A DNA stretch of 25,960 nt. Source: Ohtaekwangia sp. (lineage in GTDB: Bacteria; Bacteroidota; Bacteroidia; Cytophagales; Cyclobacteriaceae). The notes beneath the pieces were generated by a model. The model was not told the origin of the DNA. It searched no databases and worked only from the letters and a program-made list of their open reading frames with translations. Position numbers and translations under genes: made by a program. Below are positions 6,550 to 14,448 of the stretch, piece by piece. The stretch covers positions 1-25,960 of the forward strand of contig JAJNPV010000007.1 of NCBI GenBank assembly GCA_021155195.1, written 5' to 3'. How positions within the stretch are numbered: the first letter of the stretch is position 1; each line of letters opens with the position of its first letter.

Positions 6550-7133
6550 ATGCGAAAGTTAATTTTATCAATGAACACCACTCTTGACGGTATAGTTACT
6601 GACGAATTGAGCTGGATGCAACCAGATACAGATCAATCTTGGGACAGTCTCTTTGAAATGCTTACTAATGTTGACCTACTGTTATTAGGCAATGGTATGT
6701 GGCAGGGATACAGAGATTACTGGAAAAGTGCGTTAAAAGAAACTGGGTTTAACAAAAATGAAATTAAGTATGCTCGATTTGCTAATCGGACAAAACATTT
6801 CGTTTTTTCATCTACATTAAAAGAAGCTGGTTGGGCAAACGCAACCCTTGTGTCTGGTGATTTAAAGCAATGCATTCAACAAATTAAGATGGAGAATGGG
6901 AAAAACATTCAATTGTTGGTGGAGCGCAATTCGCGTCAAAAATTGTCAACACAGGCTTAGTTGATGAGTATAGAATTATGGTGAACCCCGTTATTTTAGG
7001 AAGAGGTAAATCACTTTATAGTAATTTGTTATGTCAACGTACACTTGAGTGCCTTAAAGTAGAACGTATGGATAATGGTGTGGTTATTCTTTGGTACAAA
7101 CAATTAAACAGTCACGCATCGCGACCTGAATGA
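6550..7133 (+). pseudogene. Dihydrofolate-reductase-family (RibD C-terminal-like) gene with frameshift
   Basis: Translation from ATG 6550 begins MRKLILSMNTTLDGIVTDEL, the usual start of the RibD-C/dihydrofolate reductase-like family, and continues with DLLLLGNGMWQGYRDYW. Near 6911-6918 the frame breaks. The original frame ends in unrelated residues at 6960, while the other frame continues with the expected GGAQFASKIVNTGLVDEY and VNPVILGRGKSLY to a stop at 7131-7133. Loss of one T in the TTGTT run at 6913-6917 would explain it. The full product would be about 194 aa. It is either a recent pseudogene or a sequencing error. The 400 bases of intact sequence around the break favour a recent event. 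Confidence 0.85.
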
Positions 7134-7171
7134 TTTGAGATAAAGAAACCTTGAGAAATCTTTAAATACTC

Positions 7172-7546
7172 ATGACACAACAAAACAAGGAGATAGTTGA
7201 TCACACATGGTATGCGAGGCCTATATTTTTTGTCGCTGATATTCAGCGGGCAATCGCCTTTTATGTTGATAAGTTAGGGTTCAACAAGACATGGCACGAA
7301 GCAGATGGTAACGGTACGGTGTGCCAGATTGAGCGCGGTGGCTGCGAGATTATTCTTAGTGAAGAGTCTCGAAATGCACGTGGCCGGATTTTTCTTGAAT
7401 TGAAACGTGCGGGAGTTGAACAATTGCAAAAGGAAATAGCCGAACGTTCCATTCCAACAAAGAAGTTGTGGTGGGGGTATGATGTGCTTCAGCTTGAAGA
7501 TCCGGATGGAAACGAGCTTCTCGTTTGCCTCGAAAATCTACTTTGA
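7172..7546 (+). CDS. VOC family (glyoxalase/bleomycin-resistance-like) protein
   Basis: This 124-aa protein has the paired beta-alpha-beta-beta-beta modules of the vicinal oxygen chelate superfamily. The first module reads ARPIFFVADIQRAIAFYVDKL and the second ends in QLEDPDGNELLVCLE. Such proteins bind antibiotics of the bleomycin type or act as metal-dependent lyases and dioxygenases; the substrate cannot be assigned. It begins 38 bases after the frameshifted reductase gene and is on the same strand. Confidence 0.88.
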   Translation: MTQQNKEIVDHTWYARPIFFVADIQRAIAFYVDKLGFNKTWHEADGNGTVCQIERGGCEIILSEESRNARGRIFLELKRAGVEQLQKEIAERSIPTKKLWWGYDVLQLEDPDGNELLVCLENLL

Positions 7547-7613
7547 ATTCACATTGTGGTAAGTCTTCTGTCTTAATACATATATTTCAGATATTGCATA
7601 TTAAATCACCATT

Positions 7614-8024
7614 ATGAAAACTAAAATCAGTTTGTTACTAATTGCGCTAGGAATTTTATTAAGCTGTCAGCAAAGTAATCCGGGCACCACGAAAATTAAA
7701 AAGGGTATGATTAAAGTGACCATCTTCTATCCCAATGGAGATGGCAAAACTTTCGACATGGATTATTACTCTACTAAACACATGCCCATGGCGGCAAGTT
7801 TATTTGGCGATGCCTTAAAGGCAATGTCCATTGACAAGGGAATAGCCAATGCAGCACCCGATGAGCCTCTTCCTTACCTGGCAATCGGATACTTTTTCTT
7901 TGATACGATAGATTCTTTTAAAAATGCGATTGGACCAAACTCAGAAACGCTTAGAGCGGATGTTCCAAACTACACAAACATCAAACCGGTGCTGCAAATC
8001 AGTGAAGTCCAAACAGTAGAATAG
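7614..8024 (+). CDS. EthD-family lipoprotein
   Basis: This 136-aa protein has a lipoprotein signal peptide with lipobox LLSC and acylation at Cys18. The mature part begins GMIKVTIFYPNGDGKTFD and continues DYYSTKHMPM, which is the EthD fold (a ferredoxin-like small alpha/beta protein linked to ether degradation in actinobacteria). EthD proteins are usually cytoplasmic and begin at a Met equivalent to Met32 here (ATG at 7707), so the leader looks like an addition. Its function here is unknown. The next gene, also a predicted lipoprotein, starts 64 bases downstream. Confidence 0.85.
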   Translation: MKTKISLLLIALGILLSCQQSNPGTTKIKKGMIKVTIFYPNGDGKTFDMDYYSTKHMPMAASLFGDALKAMSIDKGIANAAPDEPLPYLAIGYFFFDTIDSFKNAIGPNSETLRADVPNYTNIKPVLQISEVQTVE

Positions 8025-8088
8025 GTTCTTAAGAATGAACTTTATCAGGTTAGTTCCCACAAAATTGTAAACAAAAACGATTTTTATT

Positions 8089-9444
8089 ATGAAACGGAAA
8101 GAATTTATAAAGACAACTACTGCGGTAATAGCCGGTGGCGTATTCGCGCCCCTTGTATCATGCACACCGGATAAGCAAAGTAAAAATGAAGTCGAAGTAT
8201 CAGAAAGAAAAAACTGGGCTGGTAATTACACGTATCATGCACAAACACTTCATGAACCTAACTCAGTTGAAGAGGTACAACAATTGGTGTCTAGATTGGA
8301 TCAGCAAAAAGCGTTGGGCTCTACACATTGCTTTAATGATATAGCAGATAGTCCGGCTAATCAAATCTCCACAAAAAGACTAAACAAAGTTATTGCACTG
8401 GATAAAGATGAAAAGACTCTTACTGTTGAGGCCGGAGCCCGGTATGGTGACTTTGCTGAAACGCTGACTGAGCAAGGATATGCATTGCATAATCTGGCAT
8501 CGTTGCCTCATATTTCTGTTGCCGGTGCATGTGCCACAGCAACACATGGTTCGGGAGTTAAAAATGGCAACCTTGCAACTGCCGTTGTTTCGGTTGAGTT
8601 GGTGAAGCCCGATGGAAGTTTGGTAACCCTTACTAAAGGCGATCCTGATTTTTATGCAGTTGTTGTTGGGCTAGGGGCGTTTGGAATAATTACTAAAGTT
8701 ACATTGGCGATAGAGGAAAAATATGAGGTACGACAAGATGTGTTTTTAGATCTGCCGTTGGAATCTGCAGTCACCCACTTTGATAAAATCATGGCGAGTG
8801 GGTATAGTGTTAGCCTATTTACCGATTGGATGGACAAAAAGATAAGTGAAGTATGGATTAAAAGACGGATGGATGAAGAAGTAAGTGAGTTAACCGATTT
8901 TTATGGGGCTAAACCAGCATCAAAAAATATTCATCCCATTGCAGCGTTGGCAGCAGAGAATTGTACCGAGCAAATGGGGATACCCGGTCCGTGGTTTAAT
9001 CGCTTGCCTCATTTCAAAATGGGCTTTACACCCAGCGCAGGGGCTGAGTTGCAATCAGAGTATTTTGTTCCACGCGAAAATGCGGTTGATGCTTTGTTAG
9101 CCATTGAAAGCATGAGAGATCAAATCCATCCGCACATCATGATTTCCGAAATCCGATCCATAGCGGCCGATAATTTTTGGATGAGCCCTTGCTATCAGCA
9201 AGACAGCATTGCCTTTCATTTTACCTGGAAACAAAACACTAGTGAAGTTCTTGAACTTTTACCCAAAATTGAAACTGTCCTCGATCCATTTAATGTGAGA
9301 CCACATTGGGGCAAATTGTTTTCTATAGATGCAAAGGAACTACAAAGCCGATATACAAAACATGCAGACTTTCTATCGTTGGCCAAAACCTATGATCCTA
9401 CGGGTAAGTTTAAGAATAGTTATTTGACTAAGAATATTTATTAA
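8089..9444 (+). CDS. FAD-dependent alditol-oxidase-like protein (ALO/VAO family), lipoprotein
   Basis: This 451-aa protein has a Tat-like N-terminus (MKRKEFIK) and a lipobox, LVSC, with Cys25. The FAD-binding PP-loop region contains GSTHCFNDIADS; His80 aligns with the histidine that carries covalent FAD in Streptomyces alditol oxidase. HISVAGACATATHGSG follows at about 145-160. The C-terminal half matches the D-arabinono-lactone oxidase (ALO) substrate domain (HPHIMISEIRSI, HFTWKQ, and RPHWGKLF near the end). It probably oxidises a polyol or sugar lactone and gives H2O2. Most relatives are cytoplasmic; the leader predicts a periplasmic, membrane-tethered form. Confidence 0.9.
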   Translation: MKRKEFIKTTTAVIAGGVFAPLVSCTPDKQSKNEVEVSERKNWAGNYTYHAQTLHEPNSVEEVQQLVSRLDQQKALGSTHCFNDIADSPANQISTKRLNKVIALDKDEKTLTVEAGARYGDFAETLTEQGYALHNLASLPHISVAGACATATHGSGVKNGNLATAVVSVELVKPDGSLVTLTKGDPDFYAVVVGLGAFGIITKVTLAIEEKYEVRQDVFLDLPLESAVTHFDKIMASGYSVSLFTDWMDKKISEVWIKRRMDEEVSELTDFYGAKPASKNIHPIAALAAENCTEQMGIPGPWFNRLPHFKMGFTPSAGAELQSEYFVPRENAVDALLAIESMRDQIHPHIMISEIRSIAADNFWMSPCYQQDSIAFHFTWKQNTSEVLELLPKIETVLDPFNVRPHWGKLFSIDAKELQSRYTKHADFLSLAKTYDPTGKFKNSYLTKNIY

Positions 9445-9479
9445 AAGTCTCTAGAGTATGACTCAGAGATAGCGAGAGA

Positions 9480-9965
9480 ATGTATTCCTTCAACCCCAGA
9501 ATTGATGTTATTGGAATAAATCCCTTTGTGTTTGTGCCTGATAAAATTTTACAAAAAGTATTTGAACAGGCAGGCAAGAGTCGAGGGCACATTCCTATTA
9601 AAGGATCAATAAATGATAAACCTTATAAGCAAACACTGGTAAAGTATAGTGGAGCCTGGCAACTGTATATTAATGCAACTATGCTTGCGAATTCGCCTAA
9701 GCGCATTGGAGAACAAATTAAGGTTACTGTCAGCTATGATTCGGAAAGCAGAGCGATTAAACCACCGGTTAAGTTTACGAAGGCATTAGGCGCAAATAAG
9801 AAGGCAAAGTTCATTTTTGCCAGCTTAGCTCCGCACATGAAACTGGAAATTATACGCTACCTGGCCAATTTAAAAACAGAAGCAGCCTTGGATCGAAATA
9901 TTGAACGAGCCATTAATTTTTTACTCGGGAAGGAAAGATTTATAGGAAGGGATAGGCCGAAGTGA
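9480..9965 (+). CDS. DUF1905 / YdeI-OmpD-associated family protein
   Basis: This 161-aa protein has an N-terminal DUF1905 barrel (NPFVFVPDKIL to about residue 90, with GSINDKPYKQTLV and EQIKVTVSYD). A C-terminal YdeI/OmdA helical segment follows (ALGANKKAKFIFASLAPHMK to the end, with KTEAALDRNIERAINFL). The second family is named after bacteriocin-protection and OmpD-associated proteins, but the mechanism is unknown. No signal peptide is present. It begins 35 bases after the oxidase gene and is the last plus-strand gene before a convergent hairpin. Confidence 0.85.
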   Translation: MYSFNPRIDVIGINPFVFVPDKILQKVFEQAGKSRGHIPIKGSINDKPYKQTLVKYSGAWQLYINATMLANSPKRIGEQIKVTVSYDSESRAIKPPVKFTKALGANKKAKFIFASLAPHMKLEIIRYLANLKTEAALDRNIERAINFLLGKERFIGRDRPK

Positions 9966-9980
9966 AATCTAAAGGAGAAA

Positions 9981-10017
9981 ATAAAATGTCGTCATGCTAT
10001 GAGTGACGACATTTTAT
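9981..10017. terminator. Bidirectional terminator hairpin
   Basis: Arms at 9981-9994 and 10004-10017 (ATAAAATGTCGTCA and its exact reverse complement) have 14 perfect pairs and a 9-base loop. The hairpin lies between convergent genes ending at 9965 and 10039. The A/T-rich outer ends supply a T-run in both directions. Confidence 0.8.
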
Positions 10018-10038
10018 GGAATGATCTATTTGATATTT

Positions 10039-11001
10039 TTATAGCGGCAGTATGGCTGCAATGTTCAGCGTTGTTCCACTTTCTACGGTAAGCGTATTAC
10101 TAAGCTCTCCGTTTACTGTAACTTCGGTTTGAAGAATCGCTTTAAGCGTCATCTTACCTGTGGTTTCATTTTCTTCATAAGCGGCAAAGTGAACTTCGTA
10201 ATCACCTTTCTCCAATAAAGCAAGCGTATAGGTTTTGTTGGTAGTAACTTTTACTTCGGCACTCGATACGGCATTTGCAAACAAAATGTTATCTGAGCCT
10301 TGAGCCTGACCTTCGGTGCTTGCATTGAACGTTCCCTTCTTATACGCATAAACAATAACTTTATCTTCAGCGGCTAGCGTTTGATCAACATAGGTTCCTT
10401 TAATGGTACCCGCTTCCGATTTTTTTACTACACGAATGGCAGAAGAAAGATTTTCGTCAGAAACAAAACGATAACGAATTGCTGCATCCGATGAATAGCC
10501 CACTGCCTTGCGCAGATCAAAATCCAACACTACTGTATTTTTCTGGTTGCTCACCACATCCCAGCCTTCAGTAGTGGTCACCTCCAACAGGCCAGATGTT
10601 GTGCTCTTTAGCTTGTACTTGGTATTATCCGTGGTCTGCACATAACAGCCTGGAGCGTTTCCACTGGCATCTGTGTTTAAATCCAACACAAGCGTTACAT
10701 TACCATATGACTTAGCATCCATTTCCCGCGATCCAACAAGCAATTTTGTATTCCCTTCCTGATACGCCTTTAAGTCAATGCTCTGTTTTGTGAAACCAGA
10801 TAATGATTGACCATCCACTTTAACGTCTGCTACTGTTACGAATACGCTTTTTACTTCAGCGTCATCCAGGGGTGCATCTGTTATTTCAAACTCAACTTCA
10901 CCTTTTCCCATGGGCGAATCGTCATCATTACACGCGGTTGCAAAAGAGAGTACACAACCCACTGTGAATAGTTTAATCCAATTGAACATGTTCGTTTTCA
11001 T
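10039..11001 (-). CDS. DUF4382 domain lipoprotein
   Basis: This protein of about 320 aa has a lipoprotein signal peptide ending in ATAC, with acylation at Cys24, then an acidic NDDDSP linker. That linker is typical of surface-exposed lipoproteins in Bacteroidota. The DUF4382 domain follows (VEFEITDAPLDDAEVKSVFV at about 36-55, LVLDLNTDASG, and VLDFDLRKAVGY). A second, immunoglobulin- or carboxypeptidase-regulatory-like strand domain begins near AGTIKGTYVDQ. The role is unknown; an envelope structural or binding protein is likely. A frame ten codons longer (to 11031) gives a poor signal peptide, so ATG 11001 is chosen. Confidence 0.87.
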   Translation of the reverse strand: MKTNMFNWIKLFTVGCVLSFATACNDDDSPMGKGEVEFEITDAPLDDAEVKSVFVTVADVKVDGQSLSGFTKQSIDLKAYQEGNTKLLVGSREMDAKSYGNVTLVLDLNTDASGNAPGCYVQTTDNTKYKLKSTTSGLLEVTTTEGWDVVSNQKNTVVLDFDLRKAVGYSSDAAIRYRFVSDENLSSAIRVVKKSEAGTIKGTYVDQTLAAEDKVIVYAYKKGTFNASTEGQAQGSDNILFANAVSSAEVKVTTNKTYTLALLEKGDYEVHFAAYEENETTGKMTLKAILQTEVTVNGELSNTLTVESGTTLNIAAILPL

Positions 11002-11182
11002 TTTACTGTGTTTTAGTTTAACAACATGCAAAGGATGGCAAGGCTCGTGCCGATGAGACTAAAGCGTGTATACAGTCTGTTTCGTTAAAAAATGTGGAAA
11101 ATATTTCTCAACGGGTTGTGGAATCAATTTGGTGTAATGCGGAAATTATTTCACAGTATGACTATACCGGTTATTTTTTTTA

Positions 11183-13198
11183 CTAATTGAGGTATTTCTC
11201 AAACCAGGTCATAATGCGAGGCGTTACATCAATTAATAACTTTGGTTCCTGAGGCCCGTGGGGTGTGCGCGGGTAAACGACCATTTCAGTATCCACACCT
11301 TTTCTTTTTAAGGCGTTATAAAACTCTTGTCCTTGCGTAAACGGAACGCGCAAATCGTTGGCACCATGAATTACCTGCGTGGGTGTTTTTGCGTTTTTGA
11401 TTTGATAGATGGCAGAGTGTTTTTCATACTCTTCATATTCTTCCCAAAATTCTTTTCCACCGGCATGGGCTACAATGTAATCAGGAATATCGGTAGTGGT
11501 TACCATGCTTACTAAATTTGGTAGGCCCGCACCCATACTCGCAGCTTTGAAACGATCGGTTTGAGTAACTACCCAACTGGTCATATATCCTCCGTAACTC
11601 CAGCCCATTACAAACTGCTTGTTGGCATCTGCTATGCCCATCTCCAGCGCATGATCAACACCCGTCATCAAATCCTGATAATCGCCAAAGCCCCAATCGC
11701 GTACATTCGAATATCGAAATTCTTTTCCATAGCCCGAGCTTCCACGAGGATTCGGTCGCAGTACAATAAATCCCTTTTGCGCAAAGTATTGCGTTACATA
11801 GATTGAAGGCGCGCCCGTATAAGTTTGTGAAAATACACCGGCCGGCCCACCGTGTATTTGCAACACAATGGGATACTTCTTTCCTTTCTCAAAACCAATC
11901 GGGTAGGTAAGCAGCCCTTCAATCACCAGCCCATCTTTTGATTTCCAGGATATGAGTTCTGTCTTTCCTAAAGGAGGTGGATTAAAGTCTGCATTCACAC
12001 TGCTGATCTTTTTGTTATTCTCACCTTTAAGACCGGCCGTAAAAACTTCTTTTGGTGTACTGGAGTCTTCTGAGGTAAAACTCATTTTGCCCGACTTGCT
12101 GATGGAGAAAGAACTGCTTGAACCTTTCAACGTTGTGATGATGGGCAACTTGGAATCTGAGTAGGCCATATAATCTCCTTTAGGAATTTTAATGCCATTA
12201 CTGGATGGGAGCGCCAGGAGTACATTTGAGGTCTTATAATTTTCAGAAATAAAAAGATGGGTTCCATCTTGTGCCCATCCTATAATGTTAGCATTGCGAT
12301 CGGGAGTTTTTTGTAATTCAATTAAATCACCTCCGGTAGCAGCCACTTTGTACACATCACTTAATCCCACGCGCTCGGGTTGGCCGCCACTCGATTGAAA
12401 GGCAATCCATTTGCCATCCGGTGAATAGACAGGACTTACATCTACACCGGGTCGTTTAACAAGGACAGTAATGCGACCACTGTCTGCCGGAATGGTTGAG
12501 ATGTCGGACTCTAATCCGGCATCATTAATTTTTGGATTGGGAGCAAATGAAAAGGCAAGGGTGGTTCCATCTGGCGACCAGTCAAAATCATTTACGTGAT
12601 AGCTGCCCGAAGTTAATTGTTTGGTGATTCGCTTTCCGGCTTTGTCTTTCGAAAGAGAAACAGTGTATAAATGATTGTACTTGTAATTCTTATCAACCAG
12701 AATAACATCATTTTTCTCTTTCTTCATTTTTTCTTCCTCCTTGGTATCAGGGTCTTTCATCAGGTAAGCAATTCGGCTTCCATCAGGCGCCCATTTAAAT
12801 GAAGCAACGCCCGTCTTGGTTTCAGTAACTTGCTCCGGTTCGCCACCCATAAGCCTCATGATAAATACCTGGTTTTTATTATCCACTCGATTGGAAAGAA
12901 ATGCAATCTGTTTTCCATCGGGTGAAAACTGAGGTGCCGAAGAAGATTTTTCCCCGCGTGTGTATTGTAAATCGAAAGAGCCATCCGCGGCTGCAACCCA
13001 AATCTGATCGTTGTACTCAGATTTTTCACCTTCCATGAAAGGGACCCGGACAACATAAGCGATGTGCTTACCATCGGGCGAAATGTTAGTACCTGTAATA
13101 TTCTTATACTGCATTATTTTTTCCGCAGTCCATGTGTTTTGCGAAAAGGCTCCACCAAACAGGGTGATTGCAAAAAGAAAGGTTCCTAATTTTTTCAT
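11183..13198 (-). CDS. S9 family (prolyl oligopeptidase-type) peptidase
   Basis: This 671-aa protein has a signal peptide (MKKLGTFLFAITLFGGAFSQ), so it is exported. Residues about 25-400 form a beta-propeller with repeated PD40-type motifs (NISPDGKHIAYV, QFSPDGKQIAFLS, DWSPDGTTLAFS, VYSPDGKWIAFQ). The C-terminal alpha/beta-hydrolase domain carries the catalytic triad Ser534 in GWSYGGYM, Asp615 in HGANDLRVP and His647 in TPHGPQEP. The propeller gates access for peptides, and the family includes dipeptidyl-peptidase 4-like and acylaminoacyl-peptidase-like enzymes. The role is probably periplasmic oligopeptide degradation. It reads towards the DUF4382 gene 180 bases away, perhaps as a separate unit. 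Confidence 0.95.
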   Translation of the reverse strand: MKKLGTFLFAITLFGGAFSQNTWTAEKIMQYKNITGTNISPDGKHIAYVVRVPFMEGEKSEYNDQIWVAAADGSFDLQYTRGEKSSSAPQFSPDGKQIAFLSNRVDNKNQVFIMRLMGGEPEQVTETKTGVASFKWAPDGSRIAYLMKDPDTKEEEKMKKEKNDVILVDKNYKYNHLYTVSLSKDKAGKRITKQLTSGSYHVNDFDWSPDGTTLAFSFAPNPKINDAGLESDISTIPADSGRITVLVKRPGVDVSPVYSPDGKWIAFQSSGGQPERVGLSDVYKVAATGGDLIELQKTPDRNANIIGWAQDGTHLFISENYKTSNVLLALPSSNGIKIPKGDYMAYSDSKLPIITTLKGSSSSFSISKSGKMSFTSEDSSTPKEVFTAGLKGENNKKISSVNADFNPPPLGKTELISWKSKDGLVIEGLLTYPIGFEKGKKYPIVLQIHGGPAGVFSQTYTGAPSIYVTQYFAQKGFIVLRPNPRGSSGYGKEFRYSNVRDWGFGDYQDLMTGVDHALEMGIADANKQFVMGWSYGGYMTSWVVTQTDRFKAASMGAGLPNLVSMVTTTDIPDYIVAHAGGKEFWEEYEEYEKHSAIYQIKNAKTPTQVIHGANDLRVPFTQGQEFYNALKRKGVDTEMVVYPRTPHGPQEPKLLIDVTPRIMTWFEKYLN

Positions 13199-13310
13199 AG
13201 ACCGAATAGGTTATTATTAAAGTTTAGTAATCCTAATTTCAACTATTGAATTCGAATATTTTCTCAAACTGTTACAGTCGAATAAAAAAGGTGTCGAGTG
13301 GTTACAGTTG

Positions 13311-14273
13311 TTATTGAGATTGACCTTTTATTATCTGATCAAACAAAATTTTGTTAAACAAACCTGATTGCTCCATGTGTGGAAGATGCCCGGCTTTTGG
13401 GATCACAAATAATTGAACCTTTGGAAGGCGATCGTTGAGGTTAGCTTTCACCGCTTCTAACTTTACAACGGTATCGTGCTCACCCCAAAAACAATAAACA
13501 GGTATTCCCGATAAGGCAATTTGCTTTTGTTCATTTTCTAAGGAAGAGCTATTTTTTCGGGTGGAGATGAGTGCGTGTACAAAGCCCTTAAACTTCATCA
13601 TCGTTTCATATTTTTTGTCCCATCCGGTGAAAGGTGCGGAGTCATAAAAATCCCCAAGCTGGCCTTGTGCCATGGTGCTATAGTTTTCACTTTGCTTAAA
13701 GGTTTTTATTTCTTCTTCCGTAACCATTACCGGATAATTGATGGCTTCCGTAATTGTTTCGAAGCCAGCAGGATCTACGTAAATTAAATTTTGAATGCGA
13801 TCAGGATATTGAAAGGCAAAGGCACTGATCGTTCGGCCACCATAGGAGAGCCCCATTAGATTAATCTTTTTGTTGATGTTCAATGCTTGCAGTAATTCCT
13901 TAAGTTGTGATGTATAGAGCGCAACATCATATACAACATCCGGATTATCAGAATAGCCGCGACCATACACATCATACCGCAAAGCACCATAGCCGCGCGA
14001 TACGGCTGCGTGATAGGTGGAGTCCCAGATGTAGCCAGGCACGGAAAATCCATGAACCATCACCAACAAAGTGTCAGCATTTTTGTTTTCATACTCATAG
14101 TAAGTATTGCCTGCCGTTAGTTTTACAAATTGACCCGAAGAAATGCTCTTTCGAAAATCAGCATCTTTTTCTATGGTTTCAGGGTCGATAAAATCAACGC
14201 CCTTCTCTTTCGAAGTGCAGGAGACAAGAAGAAACAAGAAGAAAGAAAACAGTTGATAAATAAATTTGGTCAT
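13311..14273 (-). CDS. Alpha/beta hydrolase lipoprotein
   Basis: This 320-aa protein has a lipoprotein signal peptide with LVSC and Cys19. The hydrolase core begins at LLVMVHGFSVPG (oxyanion-hole HG), then DVYGRGYSDNP. The nucleophile elbow is GLSYGGR with Ser143, Asp267 is in WGEHDTVVK, and His296 is in AGHLPHME, so the triad is complete. The fold matches carboxylesterase / haloalkane-dehalogenase-type hydrolases; the substrate is unknown. It lies 112 bases upstream of the S9 peptidase on the same strand. Confidence 0.92.
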   Translation of the reverse strand: MTKFIYQLFSFFLFLLVSCTSKEKGVDFIDPETIEKDADFRKSISSGQFVKLTAGNTYYEYENKNADTLLVMVHGFSVPGYIWDSTYHAAVSRGYGALRYDVYGRGYSDNPDVVYDVALYTSQLKELLQALNINKKINLMGLSYGGRTISAFAFQYPDRIQNLIYVDPAGFETITEAINYPVMVTEEEIKTFKQSENYSTMAQGQLGDFYDSAPFTGWDKKYETMMKFKGFVHALISTRKNSSSLENEQKQIALSGIPVYCFWGEHDTVVKLEAVKANLNDRLPKVQLFVIPKAGHLPHMEQSGLFNKILFDQIIKGQSQ

Positions 14274-14448
14274 GGCAAAAAATTAATAATGGCGAATATA
14301 GCTATAGAATTTGCGGTTCTGCTTTTGCAAAGCTTTTAAACAAGGTAAAAACATTACCCTTTTATTACATGTTGCAGTCTTGCCTGATTTGTATCTCCCA
14401 ATTCTTTAGTAGTTTAGTAATTCTGAGGTTGTGATTTGTAGAGTTAGA

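Noticed and set aside
8135..9100. Alternative-frame open frames inside the alditol-oxidase-like gene
   Set aside because: They are shadows of a gene with clear FAD-binding motifs and have no recognisable features.
11327..12164. Plus-strand open frames opposite the S9 peptidase
   Set aside because: The peptidase frame carries the full catalytic triad and propeller repeats, so the opposite frames are incidental.
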